A DNA stretch of 64,000 nt, from the NCBI RefSeq assembly GCF_018687895.1, contig NZ_CP061307.1, positions 434,001-498,000 on the forward strand. The letters are read 5' to 3'. A model generated the notes under the pieces. The model was given only the letters and a program-made list of their open reading frames with translations. It was not told where the DNA came from and made no database searches. This DNA comes from Polynucleobacter sp. JS-JIR-II-50 (GTDB lineage: Bacteria; Pseudomonadota; Gammaproteobacteria; Burkholderiales; Burkholderiaceae). This document shows, piece after piece, positions 1 to 9,497 of this stretch. A program made the translations under genes and the position numbers. The first letter of the stretch is position 1, and each line of letters opens with the position of its first letter.

Positions 1-49
1 CGGGAATAACAATGCTGAGTGTTGGGTTGGCAACTAAATTTGCAGTCAT
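1..49 (-). CDS. Glycosyltransferase family 2, N-terminal fragment (ArnC-like)
   Basis: Only the first 16 codons lie inside the window; the gene runs off the left edge. The ATG at 49-47 is followed by a short polar leader and then LSIVIP, the first beta strand typical of GT-A family 2 glycosyltransferases such as ArnC. It lies 41 bases downstream of the aminotransferase gene on the same strand, so it is probably the next gene of an Arn-like operon that makes and transfers a modified sugar on undecaprenyl phosphate. The family call rests on one short motif plus context. Confidence 0.55.
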   Translation of the reverse strand, partial: MTANLVANPTLSIVIP

Positions 50-90
50 GCTGCAATTTTGCCTGATTCTTTGGGTTTAACCCAGGAACG

Positions 91-1257
91 CTAGTTTTTG
101 CGGTATTTCTGCAAAATTCCGACCAATCCGCTGGCTATGCGGCCAATATCCTCATCGGTCATTGCAGGAAATAAGGGGAGGGTGAGAATGGATCGACCAA
201 TGCGTTCGGCGATTGGTGTGTCGGATATTTTGTAGCCTTGGTTTTTGTAAAGTGTGAACCCGGTAATTGTGGGGTAATGAACGCCAGTGCCAATACCAAG
301 ATCTTTTAGCTCCATCATCACTTGGGCCCGATCCGTATTGATCTGCTCGAGTGGCAAAACAACTTGAAACATATGCCAGTTGCTATCAGTGAAATTTTCT
401 ACTGGGAGTTCTAATTTCAAATCTTCCAATCCAGCAGATTTTAATTTGGCACGCAGCACAGCAAAGTATTGGTGCGCGAGTTCAGCACGACGTGCTTGAT
501 AAGAGGGAAGTTGCTTGAGCTGTTCAAGACCAATGGCTGCATTCACATCAGTCAAGTTATCTTTGCCACCCAATACGTCTACGTCCATGCCATCCATGCC
601 TTGACGAGTTAATCCTTGGAGGCGGAATTTTTCAGCGAGCTTTGCTTCATCGAGGTTATTGAGAACAAGGCAGCCACCCTCAACAGTAGTGAGGCTCTTG
701 TTGGCCTGGAAGCTAAAGCTCACCAGGTCACCAAAGCTGCCAATCTTCTTGCCTTGCCACTGTGAGCCAAAGGCCTGAGCTGCATCCTCAATCACGCGAA
801 GCTTGTGTTGTTCGGCTAGTACGTAGAGCTGATTCATGTCAACGGGAAGACCGGCCAAATAGACGGGCATGATCGCGCGTGTCTTAGGTGTGATTGCGGC
901 AGCAACTTTATTTAGATCAATATTGCGTGTAATGGGATCAATATCTACAAAGACTGGTTTGGCGCCAACACCCAAAATCACATTAGAAGTCGCTACCCAA
1001 GAAATTGGAGTGGTAATGACTTCATCGCCATCGCCAATACCGGCAACCTGCAAGGCAATTTTCATGGTTGCGGTGCCATTGGCAAAACAGCGTACCGGAC
1101 GACCGCCAAAGTATTTACTTAAAGCAGCTTCAAACTCGGCCAACTTCGGTCCGGATGTCACCCATCCTGAACGCAATACTTCTGAAACAGCATCGATGGT
1201 TTCTTGATTGAAGCTAGGGCGCGTAAAAGGAATGAATGGAGAATTGGTGTCTGACAT
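91..1257 (-). CDS. DegT/DnrJ/EryC1/StrS (ArnB-like) PLP-dependent sugar aminotransferase
   Basis: A 388-residue fold-type I aminotransferase of the DegT/DnrJ/EryC1/StrS family, which transfers an amino group to a nucleotide-linked keto-sugar. Visible family features are the N-terminal PFTRPS motif, the ANGTATMKIAL segment, EDAAQAFGS with Asp158 for the PLP ring nitrogen, and the Schiff-base lysine in SFQANKSLTTVEGG (Lys187). The length matches ArnB (about 380). It lies 11 bases downstream of an ArnT-like gene and upstream of a GT2 gene, which fits synthesis of 4-amino-4-deoxy-arabinose or a related amino sugar for lipid A. The exact sugar cannot be read from sequence, so the symbol arnB is withheld. 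Confidence 0.85.
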   Translation of the reverse strand: MSDTNSPFIPFTRPSFNQETIDAVSEVLRSGWVTSGPKLAEFEAALSKYFGGRPVRCFANGTATMKIALQVAGIGDGDEVITTPISWVATSNVILGVGAKPVFVDIDPITRNIDLNKVAAAITPKTRAIMPVYLAGLPVDMNQLYVLAEQHKLRVIEDAAQAFGSQWQGKKIGSFGDLVSFSFQANKSLTTVEGGCLVLNNLDEAKLAEKFRLQGLTRQGMDGMDVDVLGGKDNLTDVNAAIGLEQLKQLPSYQARRAELAHQYFAVLRAKLKSAGLEDLKLELPVENFTDSNWHMFQVVLPLEQINTDRAQVMMELKDLGIGTGVHYPTITGFTLYKNQGYKISDTPIAERIGRSILTLPLFPAMTDEDIGRIASGLVGILQKYRKN

Positions 1258-1268
1258 GGTGTTCTATA

Positions 1269-2960
1269 TTACCGCGCTGGGGTCGGTGTATCGGGATGTT
1301 TCACAATCACTCTGCGAGAGTCGCGATCGACTTCCTGCATGGGGAAGTTCTGGGCCTTTAACGTCTCAAATTGCTCTGGAACCATCATGGCATAGGCCGT
1401 TTGATCTTCTTGCCAGCGGGTAATAAAGGCTTCTAAGGTCGGCATCCAAAGCTCTGGCTCTTGATTGACTCCAAACTCGAGTTCATCAGGAGATTCCACC
1501 ATGATCATGGTTCTGCCTAAGTAGAAAGGCATGGTGTGATCTAAAAGACGCACTGAATAGAAATTCACTTTTTCTGGAATAGAGGCTTTGACTCGCTCTA
1601 CCAGGTCGATGCCCGATACAGCGCGACCCAAAGTCTCATGACCTGTTCCTGCGATGATGGCGCACAGAAAGAAACCACCAGCAAAACTCACAATACTTTG
1701 AATGCCATTGCGCTTGCTTTGCCATGCTGCGTAAGCGCTAAAACTGACAAGTGCTACTAATGCAGCAATCACCCAATAGGTATATTGCGCATAAGCTTCA
1801 ATCTCATCAGGTCTTGCTTGTTTGCCAATGGCATCTAAAAAGAAAAATCCAACACACCCCAAAATTGCAAAGCAAAGTGTCTGTAATTTCCATGGTAATG
1901 CCATAGTGTTGGTGTGACCAAGTAAGCGATCTAAACGATTACCAATAATTAAAGCGAGCGCTGGGAAAACGGGGATGATGTAGCCAGGCAATTTGGAGTG
2001 AGACATACTAAAGAATGCAAAGATCACAGCAAACCAGCAGACTAATAACCAGCTCGCTGAGAATTCGCGACGGCGCTCGCTCCATGCTTGTGCAAGTCCC
2101 CCGGGGACCTGAAGAATCCAGGGGAGCAGTCCGATCACGAGTAGCGGCGCAAAATAGTAAACGGGGCCAGTTCTGCTGTGATCATCTTGTGTGAAGCGCT
2201 GTAGATGCTCATGAATAAAGAAAAACTCTAGGAACTCAGGATTGCGTTGCGCTACCAATACAAACCAAGGAGCAGTGATAGCTAAGAATAAAATAGTTCC
2301 ACTAAATAAGCGTAAGCGCGTCCAGATTTTCCAGTCCCATGTACTAATGGAGTAAGCAATAAATACCATTGCAGGAATCGCTGCGCCAATAACGCCTTTG
2401 GATAGTGTTGCTAGCGCCATAAAAATCCAGCAAGCCCACATCCAGTTGCGACAGTTATTTTTGTTATGGGAAGTTTGTGCAAGTAAGAGGCTACATAGAG
2501 CTGCCACTAAAAATGAGGACAAGCCCATGTCGAGCGAATTGAAGTGACCACTAATAACCCACATCGGGCTTGATGCCAATACAACAGCAGCCAACCAGCC
2601 TGCTCTAGCGTTAAAGATGCGCGCACCAGTAAAGCCGACCAAAAGAATAGTTAGGAAACCCGTTAGCGCTGTCCAAAGGCGCGCTTGCCAATTGCCAATA
2701 CCAAAAGCTTGAAAAGCGGCGGCTGTTGCCCAGGCTTGAAGAGGGGGTTTTTCAAAATACTTGTAACCGTTGTAGCGAGGGGTTATCCAGTCACCGGTAA
2801 CCAGCATTTCTCGGGCTATCTCAGCATAGCGGCCTTCGTCGGATGGGATGAGGTGACGGTAATTAAGAGTGCCAAACCACAGCAGGGCATAAATGATGGC
2901 CAGCAGCAAAATCTTGCCTGGATGCAGGGCTGAAGACTGCCGGATGTGGCCAAATTGCAT
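1269..2960 (-). CDS. ArnT-like lipid A / polyprenyl-phosphate glycosyltransferase (GT83/PMT superfamily)
   Basis: A 563-residue polytopic inner-membrane protein with many hydrophobic segments through roughly residue 440 and a soluble C-terminal part. The first periplasmic loop carries PSDEGRYAEIAREML around residues 38-53, with the acidic DE pair that is catalytic in ArnT and PMT-type GT-C transferases, and FEKPPLQAW follows. ArnT moves aminoarabinose from undecaprenyl phosphate to lipid A in the periplasm. The start overlaps the stop of the upstream Mth938-like gene by one base (TAATG), so the two are probably translationally coupled. An aminotransferase and a GT2 gene follow on the same strand. 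The sugar donor and acceptor are inferred. Confidence 0.82.
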   Translation of the reverse strand: MQFGHIRQSSALHPGKILLLAIIYALLWFGTLNYRHLIPSDEGRYAEIAREMLVTGDWITPRYNGYKYFEKPPLQAWATAAAFQAFGIGNWQARLWTALTGFLTILLVGFTGARIFNARAGWLAAVVLASSPMWVISGHFNSLDMGLSSFLVAALCSLLLAQTSHNKNNCRNWMWACWIFMALATLSKGVIGAAIPAMVFIAYSISTWDWKIWTRLRLFSGTILFLAITAPWFVLVAQRNPEFLEFFFIHEHLQRFTQDDHSRTGPVYYFAPLLVIGLLPWILQVPGGLAQAWSERRREFSASWLLVCWFAVIFAFFSMSHSKLPGYIIPVFPALALIIGNRLDRLLGHTNTMALPWKLQTLCFAILGCVGFFFLDAIGKQARPDEIEAYAQYTYWVIAALVALVSFSAYAAWQSKRNGIQSIVSFAGGFFLCAIIAGTGHETLGRAVSGIDLVERVKASIPEKVNFYSVRLLDHTMPFYLGRTMIMVESPDELEFGVNQEPELWMPTLEAFITRWQEDQTAYAMMVPEQFETLKAQNFPMQEVDRDSRRVIVKHPDTPTPAR

Positions 2961-3337
2961 TAAGTGGGTTCCACAATCAGGGCTAGAACGACCTGACGGC
3001 CTTCGCCGACAAGGATGTTGTAGGTGCGGCAGGCAGCCTGGGAATCCATGATTTCAAAGCCAATTTTGGCCTCAATCAAAGATTTAAGGAGCTCTGGCTT
3101 GGGAAAGCGTTGGCGGCTACCGGTCCCAATCAGGATTAATTCTGGTTCTAAATCAACCATTTGCGCGAAATGACTGGCTTCTAAGCTGTCAAATGTTTGC
3201 GCAGACCAGTTAGAGATGGCGCCGTCGGAGCTGAGCAGGACCGCATGGTCGTAAGGGATCTTATTGATCTCTACGTAGCCATCGCCATAGCCAGTGATCG
3301 TATTTGCTCCGGAATGGGGGTCAGATTGAAGCTTCAA
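2960..3337 (-). CDS. Mth938-like (DUF498/NDUFAF3-like) domain protein
   Basis: A 125-residue single-domain protein of the Mth938-like family (Xcc1710-like/NDUFAF3). The family signature is visible as the LLSSDGAISNW segment and ELILIGTGSRQRFP, followed by GFEIMDSQAACRTYNILVGEGRQVVLALI, which ends in the usual hydrophobic strands. The bacterial members have no settled function. It is the first gene of a minus-strand operon leading into the ArnT-like gene, with 79 bases separating it from the divergent alaA. In related betaproteobacteria this small gene commonly sits beside unrelated genes, so the operon position gives little functional information. Confidence 0.8.
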   Translation of the reverse strand: MKLQSDPHSGANTITGYGDGYVEINKIPYDHAVLLSSDGAISNWSAQTFDSLEASHFAQMVDLEPELILIGTGSRQRFPKPELLKSLIEAKIGFEIMDSQAACRTYNILVGEGRQVVLALIVEPT

Positions 3338-3416
3338 GTGGACTCTCTGTCATAATTATGTGGATTATAGCTAGCTGTTTTTTCTCATATTTCAAGAACT
3401 TACCCTTAAATTTATT

Positions 3417-4673
3417 GTGAAACCGATCCTAAAGTCCCAAAAGCTCAATAACGTCTGTTACGACATACGTGGGCCGGTGCTTGAGCTTGCTCAGCGCATG
3501 GAGGAAGAGGGCCACAAAATCATCAAATTAAACATCGGAAACGTAGGGGTTTTCGGTTTTGATCCGCCTGAAGAGATTCAGTTGGACATGATTCGCAATT
3601 TAAGCAATGCCTCAGCTTATTCTGATTCCAAGGGAATCTTTGCTGCGCGCAAAGCCATCATGCAGTATTGCCAAGAAAAGGGCATTCAAGGCGTAACCTT
3701 GGATGATGTTTATACCGGTAATGGTGTATCTGAACTCATCGTTCTGTCGATGAACGCACTCTTAAATGATGGCGATGAGGTTTTAGTCCCAACTCCAGAT
3801 TATCCGCTTTGGACTGCTGCAGTTAGTTTATCGAGCGGCACACCGGTCCACTATCTTTGTGATGAATCCAAAGAGTGGGCGCCAGACTTAAACGATCTCC
3901 GTAAAAAAATTACACCGCGTACCAAAGCGATCGTGGTGATCAATCCAAACAATCCTACTGGTGCGATTTATTCCAAAGAAATACTGCTGGAATTAACGCA
4001 AATTGCTCGTGAGCATGGTTTGATTTTGTTTGCTGATGAAATCTACGACAAGATGTTGTACGACGGCGAGAAGCATCTCTCATTAGCCTCTTTGTCTACA
4101 GATGTAGTCATTATTACCTTCAATGGCCTTTCCAAGAATTACCGTTCCTGCGGCTACCGCGCTGGCTGGATGGTGGTTTCAGGCGATAAAGAAATGGTCC
4201 GAGACTATATCGAAGGCCTCAATATGCTGGCCTCAATGCGCTTGTGTGCGAACGTGCCAGGTCAGTATGCGATTCAAACTGCATTGGGCGGTTACCAAAG
4301 CATTAATGATTTAGTTAGTGAGGGTGGTCGCCTTGCAAAGCAACGTGATCTTGCGTGGAAGCTCATTACCGATATTCCAGGTGTCACTTGCGTGAAACCA
4401 AAATCCGCTTTGTATTTATTTCCAAAGCTAGATCCTGAGGTTTATCCAATTGAAGATGATCAGCAATTTGTAGCCGATCTTTTGAAAGAGGAAAAAGTAT
4501 TGTTAGTGCAGGGCTCTGGTTTCAACTGGGGCAAACCTGATCACTTCCGCGTAGTGTTCTTGCCTCACGAAGATGTGCTCAAGGAAGCTATTAGCCGCCT
4601 TGCCCGTTTTCTGGAGCGTTATCGTAATAAGCACAGCCGCAAGGCTTCTTCAACTGCAGCAAAGGCATCATGA
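3417..4673 (+). CDS. alaA: Glutamate-pyruvate (alanine) transaminase AlaA
   Basis: A 418-residue fold-type I PLP aminotransferase that reads nearly colinear with E. coli AlaA: NVCYDIRGPVLELA near the N-terminus, KLNIGNVGVFGF, YTGNGVSELIV, PTPDYPLWTAAVSLSSG, VINPNNPTGA, FADEIYDKMLYD and the Schiff-base lysine in NGLSKNY (Lys240). It makes alanine from pyruvate and glutamate. Translation starts at GTG 3417, as no in-frame ATG precedes the conserved N-terminus. Its stop overlaps the start of hom by four bases (ATGA), so alaA-hom-thrC is probably one transcript. The basic, Ser/Ala-rich C-terminal tail (about 15 residues) is not typical of the E. coli enzyme. Confidence 0.9.
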   Translation: MKPILKSQKLNNVCYDIRGPVLELAQRMEEEGHKIIKLNIGNVGVFGFDPPEEIQLDMIRNLSNASAYSDSKGIFAARKAIMQYCQEKGIQGVTLDDVYTGNGVSELIVLSMNALLNDGDEVLVPTPDYPLWTAAVSLSSGTPVHYLCDESKEWAPDLNDLRKKITPRTKAIVVINPNNPTGAIYSKEILLELTQIAREHGLILFADEIYDKMLYDGEKHLSLASLSTDVVIITFNGLSKNYRSCGYRAGWMVVSGDKEMVRDYIEGLNMLASMRLCANVPGQYAIQTALGGYQSINDLVSEGGRLAKQRDLAWKLITDIPGVTCVKPKSALYLFPKLDPEVYPIEDDQQFVADLLKEEKVLLVQGSGFNWGKPDHFRVVFLPHEDVLKEAISRLARFLERYRNKHSRKASSTAAKAS

Positions 4674-5980
4674 AACCGATTCAAGTAGGTCTGTTAGGTA
4701 TTGGCACTGTTGGTGGTGGCGTATTCACTGTTCTCGAGCGTAACCAAGATGAAATTACTCGTCGTGCAGGGCGCGGCATTCGCATTAATACAGTTGCTGA
4801 TTTAAATGTAGAGCGTGCCAAAGAATTGGTTAAAGACCGCGCACAAGTGGTGAGTGATGCCCGTGCCGTGATCAATAACCCAGAGATCGACATCGTTGTT
4901 GAGCTTATTGGTGGTTATGGCATTGCCAAAGACTTAGTTCTTGAAGCTATCGCTGCCGGTAAGCACGTGGTTACAGCTAATAAAGCATTGATTGCTGTTC
5001 ACGGTAACGAAATCTTTAAGGCGGCGCATGCTAAAGGCGTGATGGTTGCCTTTGAAGCTGCCGTAGCCGGTGGTATCCCCATTATTAAAGCCTTGCGTGA
5101 AGGCTTAACAGCAAACCGCATCGAATGGATTGCGGGCATCATTAATGGCACAACCAATTTTATCTTGTCAGAGATGCGCGACAAAGGTTTGGATTTCGCA
5201 ACAGTGCTTAAAGAGGCGCAACGCCTAGGCTATGCAGAAGCGGATCCTACTTTTGATATCGAAGGTGTTGATGCTGCTCATAAAGCGACCATCATGAGTG
5301 CGATTGCATTTGGCATCCCTATGCAGTTTGAAAAAGCACACATTGAAGGCATCACTAAATTAGATGCAATTGATATTAAGTATGCAGAGCAATTGGGCTA
5401 TCGCATTAAGCTACTTGGTATCGCAAAGAAAACTTCAACAGGCGTTGAGCTACGCGTGCACCCAACCTTAATTCCCTCTAAGCGCTTGATTGCCAACGTT
5501 GAAGGTGCCATGAATGCCGTGCAGGTATTTGGCGATGCCGTTGGAACAACTTTGTACTACGGAAAAGGTGCAGGCTCTGAGCCAACTGCTTCCGCAGTGA
5601 TTGCTGACTTAGTGGATATCACTCGTTTGCTAAGTGCTGACGCCGAACATCGCGTACCGTACTTGGCCTTCCAGCCAGATGCTGTGCATGACACACCAGT
5701 GCTCCCTATTGGTGAGATCACGACTAGTTACTATCTGCGCTTGCGTGTAGCTGATCAGGCCGGTGTATTGGCTGACATCACTAAGATTTTGGCATCGCAT
5801 GGCGTTTCCATTGATGCGCTCTTACAAAAAGAAGCTGATGAGGGTGAAAGTCAAACTGATTTGGTAGCTTTAACCCACGAGACCAAAGAAAAGAACATGC
5901 TTGCCGCGATTAAAGAGATTCAGAATCTCAAGACGGTTGCTGGTGAAGTTGTGAAGATCCGTTTAGAAAATCTGTCTTAA
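4670..5980 (+). CDS. hom: Homoserine dehydrogenase
   Basis: A 436-residue monofunctional homoserine dehydrogenase that reduces aspartate semialdehyde to homoserine in threonine and methionine synthesis. The Rossmann motif is at residues 9-16 (GxGxxG in LGIGTVGG), VTANKALIA follows, and GIINGTTNFILSEM and GYAEADPTFDIEGVDAAHK mark the catalytic domain. A C-terminal ACT domain (about residues 350-436, beginning LRVADQAGVLADITKIL) suggests feedback control by an amino acid, as in other ACT-bearing Hom proteins. It overlaps alaA by four bases and is followed by thrC after 19 bases. Confidence 0.96.
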   Translation: MKPIQVGLLGIGTVGGGVFTVLERNQDEITRRAGRGIRINTVADLNVERAKELVKDRAQVVSDARAVINNPEIDIVVELIGGYGIAKDLVLEAIAAGKHVVTANKALIAVHGNEIFKAAHAKGVMVAFEAAVAGGIPIIKALREGLTANRIEWIAGIINGTTNFILSEMRDKGLDFATVLKEAQRLGYAEADPTFDIEGVDAAHKATIMSAIAFGIPMQFEKAHIEGITKLDAIDIKYAEQLGYRIKLLGIAKKTSTGVELRVHPTLIPSKRLIANVEGAMNAVQVFGDAVGTTLYYGKGAGSEPTASAVIADLVDITRLLSADAEHRVPYLAFQPDAVHDTPVLPIGEITTSYYLRLRVADQAGVLADITKILASHGVSIDALLQKEADEGESQTDLVALTHETKEKNMLAAIKEIQNLKTVAGEVVKIRLENLS

Positions 5981-5999
5981 GTAAAACCCAGCAAAATAT

Positions 6000-7442
6000 A
6001 TGCGTTACCAATCTACTCGTGGCAATAGCCCGCAACAATCCTTCTTAGAAATTTTGCTAGGTGGATTGGCGCCTGATGGCGGCTTGTATTTGCCTACTCA
6101 GTACCCACAAGTCACTGCAGCCCAGCTAGATGCTTGGCGCAGCTTGTCATATGCCGACCTTGCTTATGAGGTATTGAGCCTATATTGCGACGATATTCCT
6201 GAGACAGATTTACGTGCAATCTTGCGTAAAACGTATACAGAGCAGGTTTACTGCAATGGTCGCGCACAAGATAATGCCAAAGACATTACGCCTTTGCATT
6301 GGTTGGGGGAAGAACAGGGAACCCGTATCGGTCTATTGAGTCTTTCAAATGGTCCAACCTTAGCTTTCAAAGATATGGCCATGCAATTGCTAGGTAATCT
6401 TTTTGAGTACGCCCTAAAGAAAAAAGGTCAGCAGCTTAATATTTTGGGTGCTACTTCTGGTGACACAGGTAGTGCTGCTGAATATGCGATGCGTGGCAAA
6501 GAGGGTGTGAAGGTATTTATGCTTTCACCGCGTGGCAAGATGAGCGCCTTTCAGTCAGCACAAATGTATTCTTTGCAAGATCCCAATATTTTTAACTTAG
6601 CAGTAGCTGGCGTCTTCGATGACTGCCAGGATATTGTTAAGGCAGTTAGCAATGATCATGCTTTTAAAGCGAAGAACCAAATTGGTACCGTGAACTCCAT
6701 TAACTGGGGTCGTGTAGTTGCTCAGGTGGTGTATTACTTCCAAGGCTACTTGCTAGCAACTAAGTCTAGTAATGAGAAAGTATCATTCACTGTTCCTTCG
6801 GGTAACTTTGGCAATATCTGCGCAGGCCATATTGCTCGCATGATGGGTTTACCTATTGAGCATTTGATTGCCGCAACAAACGAAAATGATGTGCTCGATG
6901 AGTTTTTCCGCACTGGTGTCTATCGTGCGCGTAAGTCTGCTGAGACGTTGCATACCTCTAGCCCATCAATGGACATCTCCAAAGCAAGTAACTTTGAGCG
7001 TTTTGTATTTGATTTCATGGGTAAAGATGGCAGGGCTACTGCAGCCATGTTTAAGCAAGTTGATGAAGCAGGCGGTTTTGACATCTCGAAAGATGCTGTC
7101 TTTAAAGAGCTTGGTAAATACGGCTTCCAATCTGGCCGTAGCACCCATGAGAATCGCCTAGAAACTATCCGCGATATTGATAAACGCTACGGCATCATGA
7201 TTGATACACATACCGCTGATGGCGTGAAAGTAGCTCGCGAGCATTTACAAGCCGGTATTCCAATGATTGTTCTCGAGACAGCCTTACCTATCAAGTTTGA
7301 AGAAACGATAGAAATTGCTTTAGGTCGTCCAGCAGAATGTCCGCCAGCATTTAAAGATATTAAATCTAAGCCACAGCGCGTAGAAAATATCGATGCCGAC
7401 GTGAATCAAGTTAAAGCATTTATTACTACACATCTAAGTTAA
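6000..7442 (+). CDS. thrC: Threonine synthase
   Basis: A 480-residue threonine synthase of the long bacterial/yeast type. It converts O-phosphohomoserine to threonine with PLP. It begins MRYQSTRGNSP, carries the PLP lysine in TLAFKDMAMQ (Lys124), the ATSGDTGSAAEYAM phosphate-binding loop and VPSGNFGNICAG. It lies 19 bases after hom, completing the last steps of threonine synthesis. No thrB is in the window, so homoserine kinase must be encoded elsewhere. A 9-base-arm hairpin overlaps the stop codon. Confidence 0.96.
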   Translation: MRYQSTRGNSPQQSFLEILLGGLAPDGGLYLPTQYPQVTAAQLDAWRSLSYADLAYEVLSLYCDDIPETDLRAILRKTYTEQVYCNGRAQDNAKDITPLHWLGEEQGTRIGLLSLSNGPTLAFKDMAMQLLGNLFEYALKKKGQQLNILGATSGDTGSAAEYAMRGKEGVKVFMLSPRGKMSAFQSAQMYSLQDPNIFNLAVAGVFDDCQDIVKAVSNDHAFKAKNQIGTVNSINWGRVVAQVVYYFQGYLLATKSSNEKVSFTVPSGNFGNICAGHIARMMGLPIEHLIAATNENDVLDEFFRTGVYRARKSAETLHTSSPSMDISKASNFERFVFDFMGKDGRATAAMFKQVDEAGGFDISKDAVFKELGKYGFQSGRSTHENRLETIRDIDKRYGIMIDTHTADGVKVAREHLQAGIPMIVLETALPIKFEETIEIALGRPAECPPAFKDIKSKPQRVENIDADVNQVKAFITTHLS

Positions 7443-7454
7443 TTCTTAACTTAG
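7434..7454. other. Perfect hairpin overlapping the thrC stop
   Basis: Arms CTAAGTTAA (7434-7442) and TTAACTTAG (7446-7454) are perfect inverted repeats around a 3-base loop. The left arm includes the thrC stop codon. There is no T-run after it (the next bases are AAAATTTAAG), so it is a weak terminator candidate at best; a 3'-end stabilising stem between thrC and moeA is equally possible. Confidence 0.4.
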
Positions 7455-7481
7455 AAAATTTAAGCAATAAATAATCACCCT

Positions 7482-8720
7482 ATGACAAAGCCACCGATGT
7501 TGACTGCGCAGCAGGCTTTAGATCACCTACTTTCCCATGCTCAAACTATTGGTGAGAGTGAGAAAGTTGCTATGCAGGCCGCTTTAGGCCGGGTGCTCGC
7601 TGAAAACGTCAATAGCCTTGTTGATGTACCTCCACTCGATAACACTGCGATGGATGGATATGCGGTTCGCTCTGCTGATGCCGCCACTCCAGGAAAGTCA
7701 CTCAAGATTGCTCAGCGCATTCCGGCTGGATCGATGGGAATCCCGTTGGAGTCTGGCACAGCCGCTAGAATTTTCACGGGAGCTCCTGTGCCTCCTGGTG
7801 CGGATGCAGTCGTGATGCAAGAGGATTGCACGCTAGAGGGTGAAGGCGGTCAAGTGACTATCAATATCGCTCCAACAGCGGGCCAGTGGATTCGTCGCAG
7901 AGGCGAAGATCTCACTGCTGGCAAAACTGCTCTTACTGCAGGTACTTTCTTGCGCCCACAAGAGTTAGGCGTAGCTGCTTCAGCGGGTTTGACTCACTTA
8001 AGCGTTAAACGTCGCGTCAGGGTGGCCGCCTTTTTCACTGGCGATGAATTGGCCCTGCCTGGTGAGTCATTAAAACCGGGCGGCATTTATAACTCCAATC
8101 GTGACACTTTATTAGCCTGCCTCAAATCTTTAGGTTGTGATGCAACAGACTTAGGCATCGTTCCAGATCGTCTGGATGCGACACGCGGTGCATTACGTAA
8201 AGCCAGTAAGGATCACGATTTAATTATTACCTCTGGCGGCGTCTCGGTTGGCGAAGAAGATCACATTAAGCCGGCAGTTACTGCTGAAGGAAGATTGGAT
8301 CTCTGGCAGATCGCGATTAAACCAGGTAAGCCATTGGCATTTGGCGCGGTCCGTAAATCAGATCAATCTAAAGATGGCGAAGCCTGGTTTATTGGGTTGC
8401 CTGGCAACCCTGTATCCAGCTTTGTTACCTTCTTATTATTCGTTCGCCCTTTTATTCTGAAGTTACAGGGCCGTGAGGCTAAGCAGCCCCATTCTTATCT
8501 CATGCGTGCAGATTTTGATTGGTCAAAAGCCGATCGTCGTAATGAGTTCTTACGTGTCAAGGTGAATGAGCAGGGCGGCTTAGATTTATTTCCTAACCAA
8601 AGCTCAGGTGTTCTTACTAGCGCCTCCTGGGGTGATGGCTTGGTAGATTGCCCACCAAACCAGCCAATTAAGGCTGGTGACCTTGTGAAGTACATCCCTT
8701 TTGATGCATTCCTCAAATAA
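7482..8720 (+). CDS. moeA: Molybdopterin molybdotransferase MoeA
   Basis: A 412-residue MoeA, which inserts molybdate into adenylylated molybdopterin to give active molybdenum cofactor. Family motifs present are VPPLDNTAMDGYAV near residue 50, ARIFTGAPVPPGADAVVMQED, RRRGEDLTAGKTAL, SNRDTLLACLKSLG, TSGGVSVGEEDHIK and GLPGNPVSSFVTF in the MogA-like domain. It starts a moeA-moaD-moaE cluster. The cofactor would serve molybdoenzymes such as the SoeA-like protein at 53205-56093. Confidence 0.95.
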   Translation: MTKPPMLTAQQALDHLLSHAQTIGESEKVAMQAALGRVLAENVNSLVDVPPLDNTAMDGYAVRSADAATPGKSLKIAQRIPAGSMGIPLESGTAARIFTGAPVPPGADAVVMQEDCTLEGEGGQVTINIAPTAGQWIRRRGEDLTAGKTALTAGTFLRPQELGVAASAGLTHLSVKRRVRVAAFFTGDELALPGESLKPGGIYNSNRDTLLACLKSLGCDATDLGIVPDRLDATRGALRKASKDHDLIITSGGVSVGEEDHIKPAVTAEGRLDLWQIAIKPGKPLAFGAVRKSDQSKDGEAWFIGLPGNPVSSFVTFLLFVRPFILKLQGREAKQPHSYLMRADFDWSKADRRNEFLRVKVNEQGGLDLFPNQSSGVLTSASWGDGLVDCPPNQPIKAGDLVKYIPFDAFLK

Positions 8721-8738
8721 TCGGTTTACGATTACTTT

Positions 8739-8996
8739 ATGAAGCTCGAATTACGATTCTTTGCCTCACTTCGTGAAGCGCTTGGTGTCTCGCAAGAGAG
8801 CATCACCATTCCTGCAACAGTCAAAACGATTGCTGAACTTAGGGCTCACCTTATCGAGCGCGGCAATCCCTGGGTTGAAGTATTGGCGGATGGCAAAGTC
8901 TTGCGTTGTGCGTTGAATCAGCACATGGTTGATGCAGGCACTCCATTGCAAGATGGTGCTGAAGTAGCCTTCTTTCCTCCGGTGACTGGGGGTTGA
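8739..8996 (+). CDS. moaD: Molybdopterin synthase sulfur-carrier subunit MoaD
   Basis: An 85-residue ubiquitin-fold protein beginning MKLELRFFASLREALG and ending PPVTGG. The terminal Gly-Gly is the site of thiocarboxylation by MoeB, and the sulfur is passed to precursor Z within the MoaD-MoaE complex. It lies 18 bases after moeA and one base before moaE, which encodes its partner subunit. Confidence 0.95.
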   Translation: MKLELRFFASLREALGVSQESITIPATVKTIAELRAHLIERGNPWVEVLADGKVLRCALNQHMVDAGTPLQDGAEVAFFPPVTGG

Positions 8997-8997
8997 T

Positions 8998-9453
8998 ATG
9001 CCAATCAAAATCCAAGAAAGCGATTTTGATGTCAGCGCGGAAATAGCGGCATTACGCAAAGGTGATCCACGAGTAGGTGCAGTAGTTACTTTCTTGGGCA
9101 CCGTGCGAGATATGAATGACGGTAGCCAAGTAAAGGGTATGACGCTTGAGCATTACCCTGGTATGACTGAGAAGGCGTTACAGGAAATTCTGGATCAAGC
9201 CAAAGCGCGCTGGGATATTTTCCAATCACTGGTGATTCATCGTATTGGGCCTTTATTGCCCGAAGATCAAATCGTATTAGTGGCAGTCACCAGCGCACAC
9301 AGAGGTGAAGCATTTTCTGCCTGTGAGTTCATCATGGACTACCTTAAGACGGCAGCCCCCTTCTGGAAAAAAGAAGACACCTCAGAAGGGGCTCGCTGGG
9401 TTGATGCCCGCGTTACCGATGAAGCTGCAATGGCTCGTTGGAAGTTGACCTAA
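8998..9453 (+). CDS. moaE: Molybdopterin synthase catalytic subunit MoaE
   Basis: A 151-residue MoaE, the large subunit of molybdopterin synthase that converts cyclic pyranopterin monophosphate to molybdopterin. Visible motifs are GAVVTFLGTVRDMNDG, LEHYPGMTEKAL, HRIGPLLPEDQIVLVAVTSAHRGEAF and the active-site lysine region TAAPFWKKE. It starts directly after moaD (one base gap). The intergenic stretch after it (9454-9635) has inverted repeats but no gene. Confidence 0.95.
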   Translation: MPIKIQESDFDVSAEIAALRKGDPRVGAVVTFLGTVRDMNDGSQVKGMTLEHYPGMTEKALQEILDQAKARWDIFQSLVIHRIGPLLPEDQIVLVAVTSAHRGEAFSACEFIMDYLKTAAPFWKKEDTSEGARWVDARVTDEAAMARWKLT

Positions 9454-9497
9454 TTTCTTTTTCTTTGCCAGATTGGGTCCTTATTTAAGGTTTTTAT